A stretch of 64,000 bases of DNA from Micromonospora narathiwatensis (GTDB lineage Bacteria; Actinomycetota; Actinomycetes; Mycobacteriales; Micromonosporaceae): positions 6,324,001-6,388,000 of the forward strand of contig NZ_LT594324.1 of assembly GCF_900089605.1 (NCBI RefSeq), given 5' to 3'. Below, piece by piece: positions 1 to 8,115 of this stretch. A program made the position numbers and the translations under genes. The notes under the pieces were generated by a model. It ran no database searches, had not been told where the DNA came from, and was given only the letters and a program-made list of their open reading frames with translations. Position 1 is the first letter of the stretch. Every line of letters starts with the position of its first letter.

Positions 1-34
1 TCGGCCGGGCGGACGCCGTCCTCTCGCGCGGCGA

Positions 35-400
35 GTGACCACAATGGCCGATGGGCAGATCTGGCTCGACCCGGACCGCGCCCGCCGTGGCGGCGCCGAT
101 CTGACCCTGGCAGGGGAGGCGGTCAGCGCCTCCCGGCGCGGGGTCGGCGGTGAGATCGCGGCGGCGAGCGGGCAGCGGCCGTGGGGCCGGGACGACATCG
201 GTGCCGCCTTCGACAAGCACTATCGCGGTTACGAGGAGACGCTGCTGGATGTCTGGGCGGCCCTGGGCCGCTCCCTCGAAGGGCTGGGCTCCGACGTGGT
301 CCGGTCCGTGGCCGCGACCGTCGAGACCGACGAGACCAACGCTCGCCAGCTCGGCGAGATCCCGCATCGGCAACACACCCCGCATCGGCACCGGCGCTGA
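35..400 (+). CDS. WXG100-like small secreted protein, ESX type
   Basis: 121 residues from a GTG start; an ATG three codons later (44) is an alternative. The protein is a short mostly helical chain of about the size of WXG100/ESX substrates, with WLD near the N-terminus, a central [17 protein letters not shown] helix and a region around GLGSDVV before VAATVETDE, as in two-helix WXG100-like proteins encoded next to large toxins. It lies 18 bases before the large toxin gene on the same strand, so it probably acts as the secretion partner or helper of that toxin through a type VII system. No ESX core gene is visible in the window. The Arg/His-rich tail after residue 105 is low complexity. The call rests on size, helical pattern and context. 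Confidence 0.6.
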   Translation: MTTMADGQIWLDPDRARRGGADLTLAGEAVSASRRGVGGEIAAASGQRPWGRDDIGAAFDKHYRGYEETLLDVWAALGRSLEGLGSDVVRSVAATVETDETNARQLGEIPHRQHTPHRHRR

Positions 401-418
401 CCTCCGGAGGATCCGCGC

Positions 419-3400
419 GTGAGCATGCTGCCCAGCCCGATCCCGCACCCGCTCGAATACTGCCCCTGGGACGTGCCCGGCTGGATCTACGAGGCGCTGG
501 ACTGGGTCGTCGGCGTGGAGTGGCCGGACGGGAACGAGCGTGCCGTCTGGAACCTCGCCGACCAGTGGTACGGCGTCGCCGACGTCCTCGCCGGCCCGCG
601 TACCGACGCGACCGCCGCCGCCGGTGAGGTGCGCAGTGGCTACGGTGGTGTCGGCCTGGTGGCCGAGGCGTTCGATACCGCGTGGCACAAGGTGGCCGAG
701 GGGCCGGATTCCCCGCTGTCCGTCCTGCTCGCCGTCACCGGCGAGCTGGGCAAGCTGGTCGACTCCTGTGGCTGTGACATCGAGGGCGCCAAGCTGGAGG
801 CCTGGATCGAGCTGGGCATCCTGGTCATCGAACTGCTCTCGTTGGCGGTGGCGGCCGTGCTCACCGCCGGTGCCGCCTCACCGGCGGCAGGGGCGGCTAT
901 CGCCGCCAGCCGGGTCGCCGTGCAGCAGATCTTCAAGCGGCTCGTGGCGCAGCTGGCCCGCAAGGCTCTCAGGGAGGGGCTGAAGGAGGCCGGCGAGCGG
1001 GCCGCGAAGGAGATCGGCAAAAGCGGCGTACGAAAGCTCGCCCGACGTTCCGCGATCGGCGGTCTCGTCGAGGCCGGGCAGGAGGCGGGCACCAGCCTGG
1101 CGACCCAGGCGTACCAGAACTCCACCGGGCGCCGGGACGGTCTGGACCTGGCCGACGTGGGCATGTCGGGGCTCGGTGGCTTCGCCGGCGGCGCTGTAGC
1201 GCCGCTCGCCGGGATCGGGCGGCACGCCGACGGGCGTCTCGCGCAGGTCGGGGAGCACCTCGGGCGGGAGATGGTTGGCGAGACCCTGGCCGAGAGCGCC
1301 GCGAGGGTGGCCACCGGGCAGAACATCTCACTGGAGGACCTGGCCCGGGCGGCGGCCTCCGGTGTCAGCGGCTCCACCACCGGGCAGGCCGACGCGGCTC
1401 TGCACCACCGACTCGACGGGAAGCTGACCGGCCTGTCGTCCGCACCGATGGACCTGGCCCTTCCACCGCCCCCGGACACGAGCAGCGTCGTGCCAGCCCA
1501 GCGCGCGCCCGAACCGGTCGGGTCGATGCCCGCCCCGCCCATCGAGACCCTTGCGTCCGTGACCGGCGCGAACACTGTTCTTCACCCCGATGCCACGGAC
1601 CCTGGTGTCGCGGGCACGGTTGGATCCCGGCGGCTGGACGATGGAGTTTCGGCGGCGCACCTCACCTCACCTGTGCACCCCCAGCAGTCGGCGGATGTCG
1701 CCGGGCGACCGGTGCACTCCGTTGACGAGGCCGATGCGAACCGGCCGTACCCCGAGGTGGCGGCCCGCCCCACGCTCTCCTCTGTGGTCGTCGACGCGCC
1801 GGTCGCGGGCGCTCACCCGGTCGCCACCGAGCCGAGGCCCGGGCCGGTCGCGGGAGCCGACGTCGCCACGCCGAGTCAGGCGGCGCCGGCGCAGGCGAGC
1901 GTGGCACCGACGGTGGCGAGCGGATCTCCGTCAGTCGGGGCGCACGCCCTGTCACCGCTCCCCGCCGACCGTCACTCGACCGGCACCCTGGCCCCGCACC
2001 CCGGACCTTCGAACACGCCACCGCCCAACCGACTCGCAGCAGATCCGATGGCCGGGCCAACGGTCACCGGCCCGGACACCCGGCCGATGCCGAACCCGCG
2101 TTTCCCGCTGCTGGAGGCGCTGGCCCCGGCCCCGCGCCAGCCCGCCAACAATCCGCCGCCGGCCCTACCGGGTCCCTTCGATCCGCTTCCACCTCGCCGG
2201 AACGTACCCACGCCCGAGGAGTTGGCAGCCCGGCGGGTTGCCGATCGGGAAGCGCTCGACCGACGTCGATACCAGGGCTACCTCAATTCCCAGCGGGAGT
2301 TGTACGAGGAAAACCGACGTCATGGCCGGGTGAAGGAACTACGCGAAACGGCGGAGCAGCATTACGAAGCCACGCGGTGGCTCCTCGGACGGGCTGATGA
2401 GCTTCGCGCGGTGGGGCAGCATGACCTCGCCGAGCAACACGTGCGAGAGGGACGGTTCAGGGACCGTCTCCACCACAAGGCTCTTGACGACGCCGAAGCG
2501 GTACTGAACGGCGAGTTGGTTCCGGCAGAGGTGATGGTCGAGAACGACGCCGACTTCTACCGGATCAACGACGACGTCGCCGACCTCGCACCCGGTGCCG
2601 TGGAAACGCCGGACCGATCCGCCCTCACCGGTGACGGTCGCCCCCCGCCGATCGACCGCTCCCGCCGCTATGGCGTACGTGGTGGGCTGCGTCCGCCGCT
2701 CGCGCTGCACCAGAGCGACCTGGAGCGGCAGATGCCCCGCAATCCGGACGGCACCGTGGTGCGTACCGCCGATCCCCGGTCTGGTGGCTGGTTCCGACTC
2801 GCCAACGACGGTGGACCGGAGGCGGACGCCACCCGAGGAATCAACTGTCTCGACTGCACCCTGTCGCTCTACGAGACCTGGATGCACGGCCGGCCGCGGG
2901 TCTCCGCGCCGCGTACCTTCGACGGCTACCTTCAGGGGGACGTCCGCAGCCCCGTCGACGGCGAGGAGGACGGGCCGCGCCGGGTTGAGGAGGTCACCGG
3001 CGGACGGTTCCAGAAGCTGTGCCCCGACGTCCCGCCCGCGACCGACCTCGGGGCGCGGCGGATGGTCGAACACGGCTATCAGGACCTGCACGGGCAACTG
3101 CTGGCGGGTGGCCACGGCAGCTACGCCTTCCTCATCACCAGTTGGCAGGGTGGGGGATCGCATGCCTGGGTGGCGCTGAACCAGAACGGTACGGTGCTCT
3201 ACCTCGACCCACAGTCGGGCTTTGTGGCGGATCGTCCGCTCTACACCCACAGCGGCGTTTCGCAGAGCACCAACGCGGTCGGGATCGATGCCCTGGTGCT
3301 CGGACCGGACGGCCGGCCGATGCCGCTCGCCGGTCGGCTGCCCGGCGACTTCAACGTCCTGCCGGAGCCGGTGGATAGACCCGACCCGCCACGGCTGCCC

Positions 3401-4717
3401 GATCCGCCACCGCAGCTTCGCGGCGCGGACGACGTGCCGGACTTCAACCATGTCCATCTGCTCGGGGAGTCGACCACGTTCCACCGAGCGGACGACGCGT
3501 CGCTTCCCGGCAGCACACCGGCGCCGGACCTGGACGCCGTGCGGCAGGCACACCTCGACGCCCACAGCGAGCGGATCTCGGCCGGCTTGTTCGTCCGGGA
3601 CGCGATCGCCGCGAGTACGAGCCTTGACGGGGTCTTCGCCGCCGGGGTCACCCCGGTCGAACTGGCGCAGCACCTGGACGGGCCGACGCTGCGCCGGCTG
3701 ATGCCGGAACTGGACGAGGCCGCGGCCGGCGACGTGACGCGACTGCTCGATGATCCACGGGTCCGGCAGATGTTCGACCAGACGTGGGAGGCGCCGCCGC
3801 GCGGTGAACCGCTGCTGGGCGAACGGCTGCTACAGCAGCTGGCACAGCGCCCCGACCTGGTCCGGATGATCCTGGCAACGCCGGAACTGGCCAACTCGCT
3901 GACCGCGAGGCCGCTCACGCTGCATCACCTCGCCAGCCACCAGCAGGCGATCGACGTGCTCGGCGACGTTCTGGACGACATCGCCGAGCGCGGTCCGGAT
4001 GCGCCTATCGAGGCGGAAGCGACGACACCGCGTACGACGCCCTTGACGGATGAGCAGTGCGGGCTCGGCGCTGAGGTGGCGGCCCGGAGGCAGGACAATC
4101 GACAACTTGGGTTCGATCGCACCCGACGAGACGACGAGGGCTATCGCCTCGCGTATGTGGAGAACCTCTATGCTGAGGCCGCACTGGTACAGCCGGAGTT
4201 GAACCGTATTGCAATCGACGTTGCGGGAGAGTGCGGGCGGCCAGATTGGCGGAGCCAACCAAAGGACCGCGAACGGGTGCTGGACAAACTCGTGGAGTAT
4301 GGGAACGACGCATCGCGGCTGAAGGATCTTGCCGCGGCCAAGGTGGAGTTCGGCCAGCTCGACGACGTCTACCAGGCACTCGGTGGGCTGTCAGCTGACC
4401 CACGAGTGGTCATGCTTGACATCAAGGATCGGTTCCTGTCCCCGCAGAGCAGCGGATACCGTGACGTACTGCTCAACCTGAGCATGGCAAACGGACACGT
4501 CGTTGAGCTTCGACTGCAACTCGCCCCGCTTGAGTCCGTGGCGAAGTGGGAGCATGCGCTGTACGAGGTCCGACGAGATCTGGATGCACTGGCCGAGTCC
4601 GGCGGACGGGCGCTGACGAGGGCGGAGAGGGCGATCCGGGATGGCCTGCTGGTGCGCGTACAAGACATTTACTGGGCGGCGCTATCCGAAGGACTCCAAG
4701 AGGTGTCGCAACGATGA
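419..4717 (+). CDS. Polymorphic toxin: CpnT-like N-terminus, Tox-PL (papain-fold) domain and C-terminal RelA/SpoT-like domain
   Basis: 1432 residues, GTG start. Residues ~1-110 resemble the WXG100-like N-terminal domain of CpnT-type toxins (NLADQWYGVADVLAGPR); ~125-330 is a hydrophobic/amphipathic helical region; ~340-590 is a Pro/Ala-rich linker; ~600-700 is a charged helical (coiled-coil-like) stretch. Residues ~790-960 match the Tox-PL papain-fold toxin family (glutamine deamidase/protease): Asn-Cys at C810 (with C813 nearby), His915 in GGSHAWVALN and Asp930 in LYLDPQSG form the expected Cys-His-Asp set. The last ~190 residues look like a divergent RelA/SpoT nucleotide pyrophosphotransferase: RLKDLAAAKVEF, D1334 in DIKDRF, G1346-Y-R-D and V1362-E-L-R-L-Q. 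Family knowledge makes it a contact/ESX-delivered toxin. Having two candidate effector domains in one chain is unusual. The next gene overlaps its stop by four bases and is the likely immunity gene. Confidence 0.75.
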   Translation: MSMLPSPIPHPLEYCPWDVPGWIYEALDWVVGVEWPDGNERAVWNLADQWYGVADVLAGPRTDATAAAGEVRSGYGGVGLVAEAFDTAWHKVAEGPDSPLSVLLAVTGELGKLVDSCGCDIEGAKLEAWIELGILVIELLSLAVAAVLTAGAASPAAGAAIAASRVAVQQIFKRLVAQLARKALREGLKEAGERAAKEIGKSGVRKLARRSAIGGLVEAGQEAGTSLATQAYQNSTGRRDGLDLADVGMSGLGGFAGGAVAPLAGIGRHADGRLAQVGEHLGREMVGETLAESAARVATGQNISLEDLARAAASGVSGSTTGQADAALHHRLDGKLTGLSSAPMDLALPPPPDTSSVVPAQRAPEPVGSMPAPPIETLASVTGANTVLHPDATDPGVAGTVGSRRLDDGVSAAHLTSPVHPQQSADVAGRPVHSVDEADANRPYPEVAARPTLSSVVVDAPVAGAHPVATEPRPGPVAGADVATPSQAAPAQASVAPTVASGSPSVGAHALSPLPADRHSTGTLAPHPGPSNTPPPNRLAADPMAGPTVTGPDTRPMPNPRFPLLEALAPAPRQPANNPPPALPGPFDPLPPRRNVPTPEELAARRVADREALDRRRYQGYLNSQRELYEENRRHGRVKELRETAEQHYEATRWLLGRADELRAVGQHDLAEQHVREGRFRDRLHHKALDDAEAVLNGELVPAEVMVENDADFYRINDDVADLAPGAVETPDRSALTGDGRPPPIDRSRRYGVRGGLRPPLALHQSDLERQMPRNPDGTVVRTADPRSGGWFRLANDGGPEADATRGINCLDCTLSLYETWMHGRPRVSAPRTFDGYLQGDVRSPVDGEEDGPRRVEEVTGGRFQKLCPDVPPATDLGARRMVEHGYQDLHGQLLAGGHGSYAFLITSWQGGGSHAWVALNQNGTVLYLDPQSGFVADRPLYTHSGVSQSTNAVGIDALVLGPDGRPMPLAGRLPGDFNVLPEPVDRPDPPRLPDPPPQLRGADDVPDFNHVHLLGESTTFHRADDASLPGSTPAPDLDAVRQAHLDAHSERISAGLFVRDAIAASTSLDGVFAAGVTPVELAQHLDGPTLRRLMPELDEAAAGDVTRLLDDPRVRQMFDQTWEAPPRGEPLLGERLLQQLAQRPDLVRMILATPELANSLTARPLTLHHLASHQQAIDVLGDVLDDIAERGPDAPIEAEATTPRTTPLTDEQCGLGAEVAARRQDNRQLGFDRTRRDDEGYRLAYVENLYAEAALVQPELNRIAIDVAGECGRPDWRSQPKDRERVLDKLVEYGNDASRLKDLAAAKVEFGQLDDVYQALGGLSADPRVVMLDIKDRFLSPQSSGYRDVLLNLSMANGHVVELRLQLAPLESVAKWEHALYEVRRDLDALAESGGRALTRAERAIRDGLLVRVQDIYWAALSEGLQEVSQR

Positions 4718-5151
4718 CGCAGCTTAGAGGCTTGGTACTGCCGAAGTTCTTCATCTACTACGACTCACCCGTGAAGTTGGTGGAAACGCAAGACGGCGGG
4801 GTTGCCGGGTGGCGGATGTCAGCAGACACCGGCGGCTGGCAACCGGCCAACGATCTGATAGACAAATTGCTTTTTGTAGGCGGCGACGAGATTCACCAGA
4901 TATCACGCGACGAGTTTGTCTGGCGAACGGAGCAGGACCGTGGCCGCAATCTGACCGGGGAGGAAGCGGTCTACGCGCTCTACGAGACCGTGCGGGCGCT
5001 TGAGGAGACCATCCGCCAGGAGCGCCGTTATCCGACGCCGCATGAGCAGGCGCTGATCGCGGGTATCCGACGGAGGACGTTCGTGCTGTTCGAGGAGCAG
5101 TTGCGGCAGGCCGGAGACCCGGGCGCCGACCCGACCATCGCGACCTCCTGA
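4714..5151 (+). CDS. Probable immunity protein for the upstream toxin
   Basis: 145 residues, starting at an ATG whose ATGA overlaps the toxin stop codon, which sets the start and implies translational coupling. The protein is soluble, with an N-terminal beta-rich half (LRGLVLPKFFIYYDS, GGVAGWRMS) and a C-terminal helical half (EEAVYALYETVRALEETIRQERR), and no signal peptide. I recognise no named immunity family. The role is inferred only from position: in polymorphic toxin loci the small gene immediately after the toxin encodes the cognate immunity protein. The third base of codons is less strictly G/C here and at the 3' end of the toxin gene than in the surrounding core genes, consistent with an exchangeable toxin-tip/immunity cassette. 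Confidence 0.6.
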   Translation: MTQLRGLVLPKFFIYYDSPVKLVETQDGGVAGWRMSADTGGWQPANDLIDKLLFVGGDEIHQISRDEFVWRTEQDRGRNLTGEEAVYALYETVRALEETIRQERRYPTPHEQALIAGIRRRTFVLFEEQLRQAGDPGADPTIATS

Positions 5152-5207
5152 CTGCGGTACGGCGTAAATGCGTTGCGGGCCGAGGGGCGGCGGGCGAGGG
5201 TCCGGGC

Positions 5208-5795
5208 ATGGCTGACGCGCGTACGAGCACTGAGAACGGCCAGGCCGACCCCCAGTTCGCCTGGTCGAACATGTTCGTCCATCCCGACGCGGACCCGCGC
5301 TCCGACGGTGGCTTCGAGGGCGAGCGCGAGACTCTCGTCGGGTATCTGCGGGATCAGCGTCTCACCCTCGAACTCAAGTGTGCCGACCTCGACGCCGAGC
5401 AGATGGCCCGGCGGTCGGTGCCGCCGTCGAAGATGTCGCTGCTCGGTCTGGTGCGGCATCTGGCGGAGGTGGAGCGCGGCTGGTTCCGCCGGGTGATGGC
5501 GGGCCAGGACGCGCCCAAGCACTACTCACCGCCGGACGAGCGCGACGGTGCCTTCGACGGCGCGGTCGCGGACCCGGCGGTGGTGGCGGAGGCGTGGTCC
5601 ACCTGGCGGGCGGAGGTCGCCTTCGCCGAGGAGTTGGTGGCCGCGACCGCGGATCTGGGCACCCGGGGCCGGATGTCCGACGGGGCGGAGATCTCCCTGC
5701 GTGAACTGCTGGTGCACATGATCGAGGAGTACGCCCGGCACAACGGGCACGCCGACCTGTTGCGCGAACGCATCGACGGCCGGGTGGGTCAGTAG
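5208..5795 (+). CDS. DinB / DUF664 family protein
   Basis: 195 residues from an ATG start. The chain has the four-helix bundle pattern of the DinB superfamily (DUF664 branch, which includes mycothiol-dependent enzymes and metal-binding proteins): GYLRDQRLTLELKCADLDAEQMARRSVPPSKMSLLGLVRHLAEVERGWF is the typical first half, and VHMIEEYARHNGHADLLRERIDG is the typical last helix. The conserved histidines in LVRHLAEVE, LLVHMIEEYARHNGH would bind the metal. Function is probably a metal-dependent, thiol-linked transferase or detoxification enzyme in the cytoplasm, but the substrate cannot be read from sequence. It is a single gene, unrelated to the toxin locus before it. Confidence 0.85.
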   Translation: MADARTSTENGQADPQFAWSNMFVHPDADPRSDGGFEGERETLVGYLRDQRLTLELKCADLDAEQMARRSVPPSKMSLLGLVRHLAEVERGWFRRVMAGQDAPKHYSPPDERDGAFDGAVADPAVVAEAWSTWRAEVAFAEELVAATADLGTRGRMSDGAEISLRELLVHMIEEYARHNGHADLLRERIDGRVGQ

Positions 5796-5884
5796 GCGAC
5801 GGCAGCGACGACAGGGCGGCCGTGGGCGGGTGCGCCGAGGAGGCCGGGCCGGCCGGGGGCCGATCGGCTGGCTACGGTGACGTG

Positions 5885-6583
5885 GTGACGAGGCCACCGG
5901 GCAGCGGGGGAATCCGGTACGAGCCGCCGGCCGACGTGGCGGAGGCGCTGCGCGTACAGGAGGAACTGCGGTCGCGGGTGGACCTGGTCGGGCCGGGTCC
6001 GGCCGCGCCCGCGACGGTGGCCGGGCTAGACGTCGCGTACGCGGAGAGCGGCGACCGGCTCGCGGCGGCCGTCACGGTGCTGGACGCCGCCACCCTGGCC
6101 GTGGTCGACGAGGCGGTCAGCGTGGGCCGGCCCGCCTTCGAGTACGTGCCGGGGCTGTTCGCGTTCCGTGAGCTGCCGGCGCTGCTGGCCGCCCTGGACC
6201 GGCTGACCGTGCGTCCCGAACTGCTGGTCTGCGACGGGCACGGGTTGGCGCACCCGCGCCGGTTCGGGCTGGCCTGCCATCTCGGCCTGGTCACCGGGCT
6301 GTCCGCGATCGGGGTGGGGAAGACGCCGCTGGTCGGCGAGTGGGCGGAGCCGGGACCGGAGCGGGGTGCCTGGACGCCGCTGCGCGACAGCGGTGAGGTG
6401 GTCGGCCGGGTGCTGCGTACCCGGGACGGGGTGAGGCCGGTGTTCGTCAGCGTCGGCCATCGGATGAGCCTGGCCAACGCCACCCGCCGGGTGCTGGCGT
6501 TGACGCCCCGGTATCGGCTGCCGGAGACCACCCGGACGGCCGACCGGCTGTGTCGTCGGGCACTGGCCGCCGCGCCCGCCTGA
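5885..6583 (+). CDS. nfi: Endonuclease V (deoxyinosine 3' endonuclease)
   Basis: 232 residues. It cleaves DNA one base 3' of deoxyinosine in alternative excision repair of deaminated adenine. The catalytic acidic triad is present: D49 in TVAGLDVAY, E96 in VPGLFAFRELP and D117 in LLVCDGHGLAHPRRFG; GVGKTPLVG and the SVGHRMSLANA region are also typical. I chose the GTG at 5885 over the adjacent GTG at 5882 and over a GTG at 5822 because a TACGGT -10 hexamer (5873-5878) lies six bases before it, the layout of a leaderless mRNA seen repeatedly in this window. Stand-alone gene. Confidence 0.92.
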   Translation: MTRPPGSGGIRYEPPADVAEALRVQEELRSRVDLVGPGPAAPATVAGLDVAYAESGDRLAAAVTVLDAATLAVVDEAVSVGRPAFEYVPGLFAFRELPALLAALDRLTVRPELLVCDGHGLAHPRRFGLACHLGLVTGLSAIGVGKTPLVGEWAEPGPERGAWTPLRDSGEVVGRVLRTRDGVRPVFVSVGHRMSLANATRRVLALTPRYRLPETTRTADRLCRRALAAAPA

Positions 6584-6697
6584 CCTTCCGGCGTGTCGCG
6601 GCGCACATGCCGGCCGCTCGATGGGCGGGCGCCACCCCGAGCCGGTAGTAGCCTGACCCGGCGGACCCCCGGGCGGGGTGGAAAAGGTGAGGTGGAG

Positions 6698-7693
6698 ATG
6701 TCGGTGAGACGGCACGCGGCGCGGCTGGCCACGGTCGGCGTGATGCTGGGCGGCCTGGTGGCCGTCGGGGCGTCTCCGGCGTTGGCCGACGACGACCGGG
6801 TGAATGTTCGTTCGGCCCGCAGCTTCTCCGCCGGCGGGTCACCGCAAACTGTCGCGGTCGAGGTGCGCAAGCGTACCGACGGGTGCGTGCACCTGCGTAC
6901 CGTGGTGGGGCTGCGGCTCGACGGCGTCCGGCCCGATCAGGTCCAGGTGGAGGTCAACACCGGTGGAGAGTGGCACCCCGTCGGGGTCTCCGGCGGGAAC
7001 GGCGGGGTGGCGACGGCCCCCGTCTCGCCCGACAAGCCGGAACTCTGCAAGGGCAAGGAGCGGACGGTCCGCTACCGGGTCGCTTTCGTGGCCGGCGCGC
7101 CGGGCGGTCGGCTGACCGTGCTCGGCGTCGCGAGCACCGCCTCCGGTCGGCTCCTCGGGCAGGGCGACGCCTCGGCCCGGGTGGTGGGCGCGGCGAGGGC
7201 GAGCTCATCGCCGACGCCGTCGCGGACGCCGTCGCCGACTCCGAGCGCCGAGGCCGTCCCGTCGCCGAGCGACGCCGACCCCCCGCCGTCCGTGGCCGCC
7301 TCGGTCGGTCCGGCGGTCGAGTCCCGCGCCGCCGCCGACTCGTCCTCGGGGAGTTCTCCCATCATGTGGTTCGGTATCGGCCTGGTGGTCGTCGGCGCCG
7401 CCCTGATCGCGCTGCTGGTCCGGCGTAACCGCGCCGAAAAGGGCGAGGAGCCGGTTGCCCATCCGCAGGTCCCGCTGCCCCGTGCGGCGGGTGGCAACAC
7501 GTACCGCTCCGGGGGCCCGGCCGGACAGGTGTACGGGCAGCAGCCGGCCGCCCCGACCGTCTACGGCGGCTCCTCGTCGCCCCGTCCGGCCGGCAACGTG
7601 TACGGCGCTCCCGGGGCCAACCGGCCGACCGGTGAGCCGCCGGTGCCTCCGGGCGGCGACGCGACCAGCGTGCTGCCGCACGTGCCCCGCTGA
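6698..7693 (+). CDS. Secreted, C-terminally membrane-anchored protein of unknown function
   Basis: 331 residues from the ATG at 6698, preceded by a purine-rich GGTGGAG ribosome site. Sec signal peptide at residues 1-30 (RRHAARLATVGVMLGG..., cleavage near ASPALA). The ~30-160 region is a predicted extracellular beta-rich domain with two cysteines (GCVHLRTVVGLRLDG and ELCKGKERTVRY), which could form a disulphide. It is followed by a Ser/Pro/Thr-rich stalk (SSPTPSRTPSPTPS), one transmembrane helix (IMWFGIGLVVVGAALIALLV) and a basic then Gly/Pro/Tyr-rich cytoplasmic tail with repeated VYG motifs. This is the topology of a surface protein held in the cytoplasmic membrane. No enzyme motif is seen. 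The product is not recognised. Confidence 0.75.
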   Translation: MSVRRHAARLATVGVMLGGLVAVGASPALADDDRVNVRSARSFSAGGSPQTVAVEVRKRTDGCVHLRTVVGLRLDGVRPDQVQVEVNTGGEWHPVGVSGGNGGVATAPVSPDKPELCKGKERTVRYRVAFVAGAPGGRLTVLGVASTASGRLLGQGDASARVVGAARASSSPTPSRTPSPTPSAEAVPSPSDADPPPSVAASVGPAVESRAAADSSSGSSPIMWFGIGLVVVGAALIALLVRRNRAEKGEEPVAHPQVPLPRAAGGNTYRSGGPAGQVYGQQPAAPTVYGGSSSPRPAGNVYGAPGANRPTGEPPVPPGGDATSVLPHVPR

Positions 7694-7902
7694 GCCGGGG
7701 CCCGGCCGCCCGTCGAGGGTTACGGTGACGGTGTGTGGTGTCGACCTGACCGAGGTCGGTGCCACGGTGGCCGGTGGGCATCGACGGGTCGGGATGATCT
7801 CGCTCCGCGGCACGGTGTCCGTACCGGTTCGCCGATAAGATCGCGCGTGCGCCGGACGGCACCGCCGACCGGTGAGACCGCATACGTGGAAGGAGCCGCG
7901 CC

Positions 7903-8115
7903 GTGGCCCTGGACCCGCAGTTGCTCGAGATCCTCGCCTGCCCGGACACACACCACGCCCCGCTCGACTACGACCCGCAGGCGCAGACGCTGACCTGCAC
8001 CGAATGCGGCCGGATCTTCGAGGTCCGGGACGACGTGCCGGTACTGCTGCTGGACGAGGCACGCGGTGGCCCCGCGGCGGACGACGCGCGCGGTGGCTCG
8101 GCGGCGCAGCGGTGA
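7903..8115 (+). CDS. Trm112-like / UPF0434 zinc-ribbon protein
   Basis: 70 residues from GTG. The pattern LLEILACPDTHHAPLDYD...LTCTECGRIFEVRDDVPVLLLDEA is the signature of the Trm112p-like family; Cys ligands lie at CP near residue 13 and in CTEC. Members are small zinc-ribbon activators of methyltransferases or proteins of unknown role. The stop codon overlaps the ATG of the SIS-domain gene (TGATG), so the two are translationally coupled; the same pair is common next to manA in actinomycetes. A GATAAGAT sequence at about 7835-7842 could be the -10 of its promoter. Confidence 0.88.
   Translation: MALDPQLLEILACPDTHHAPLDYDPQAQTLTCTECGRIFEVRDDVPVLLLDEARGGPAADDARGGSAAQR

Noticed and set aside
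7731..7838. Possible 35-codon ORF (MCGVDLTEVGATVAGG...) four bases after a TACGGT hexamer, before the Trm112-like gene
   Set aside because: Spacing is shorter than at the other [16 protein letters not shown] and the peptide has no recognisable feature. The TACGGT could equally belong to a promoter for the downstream genes.
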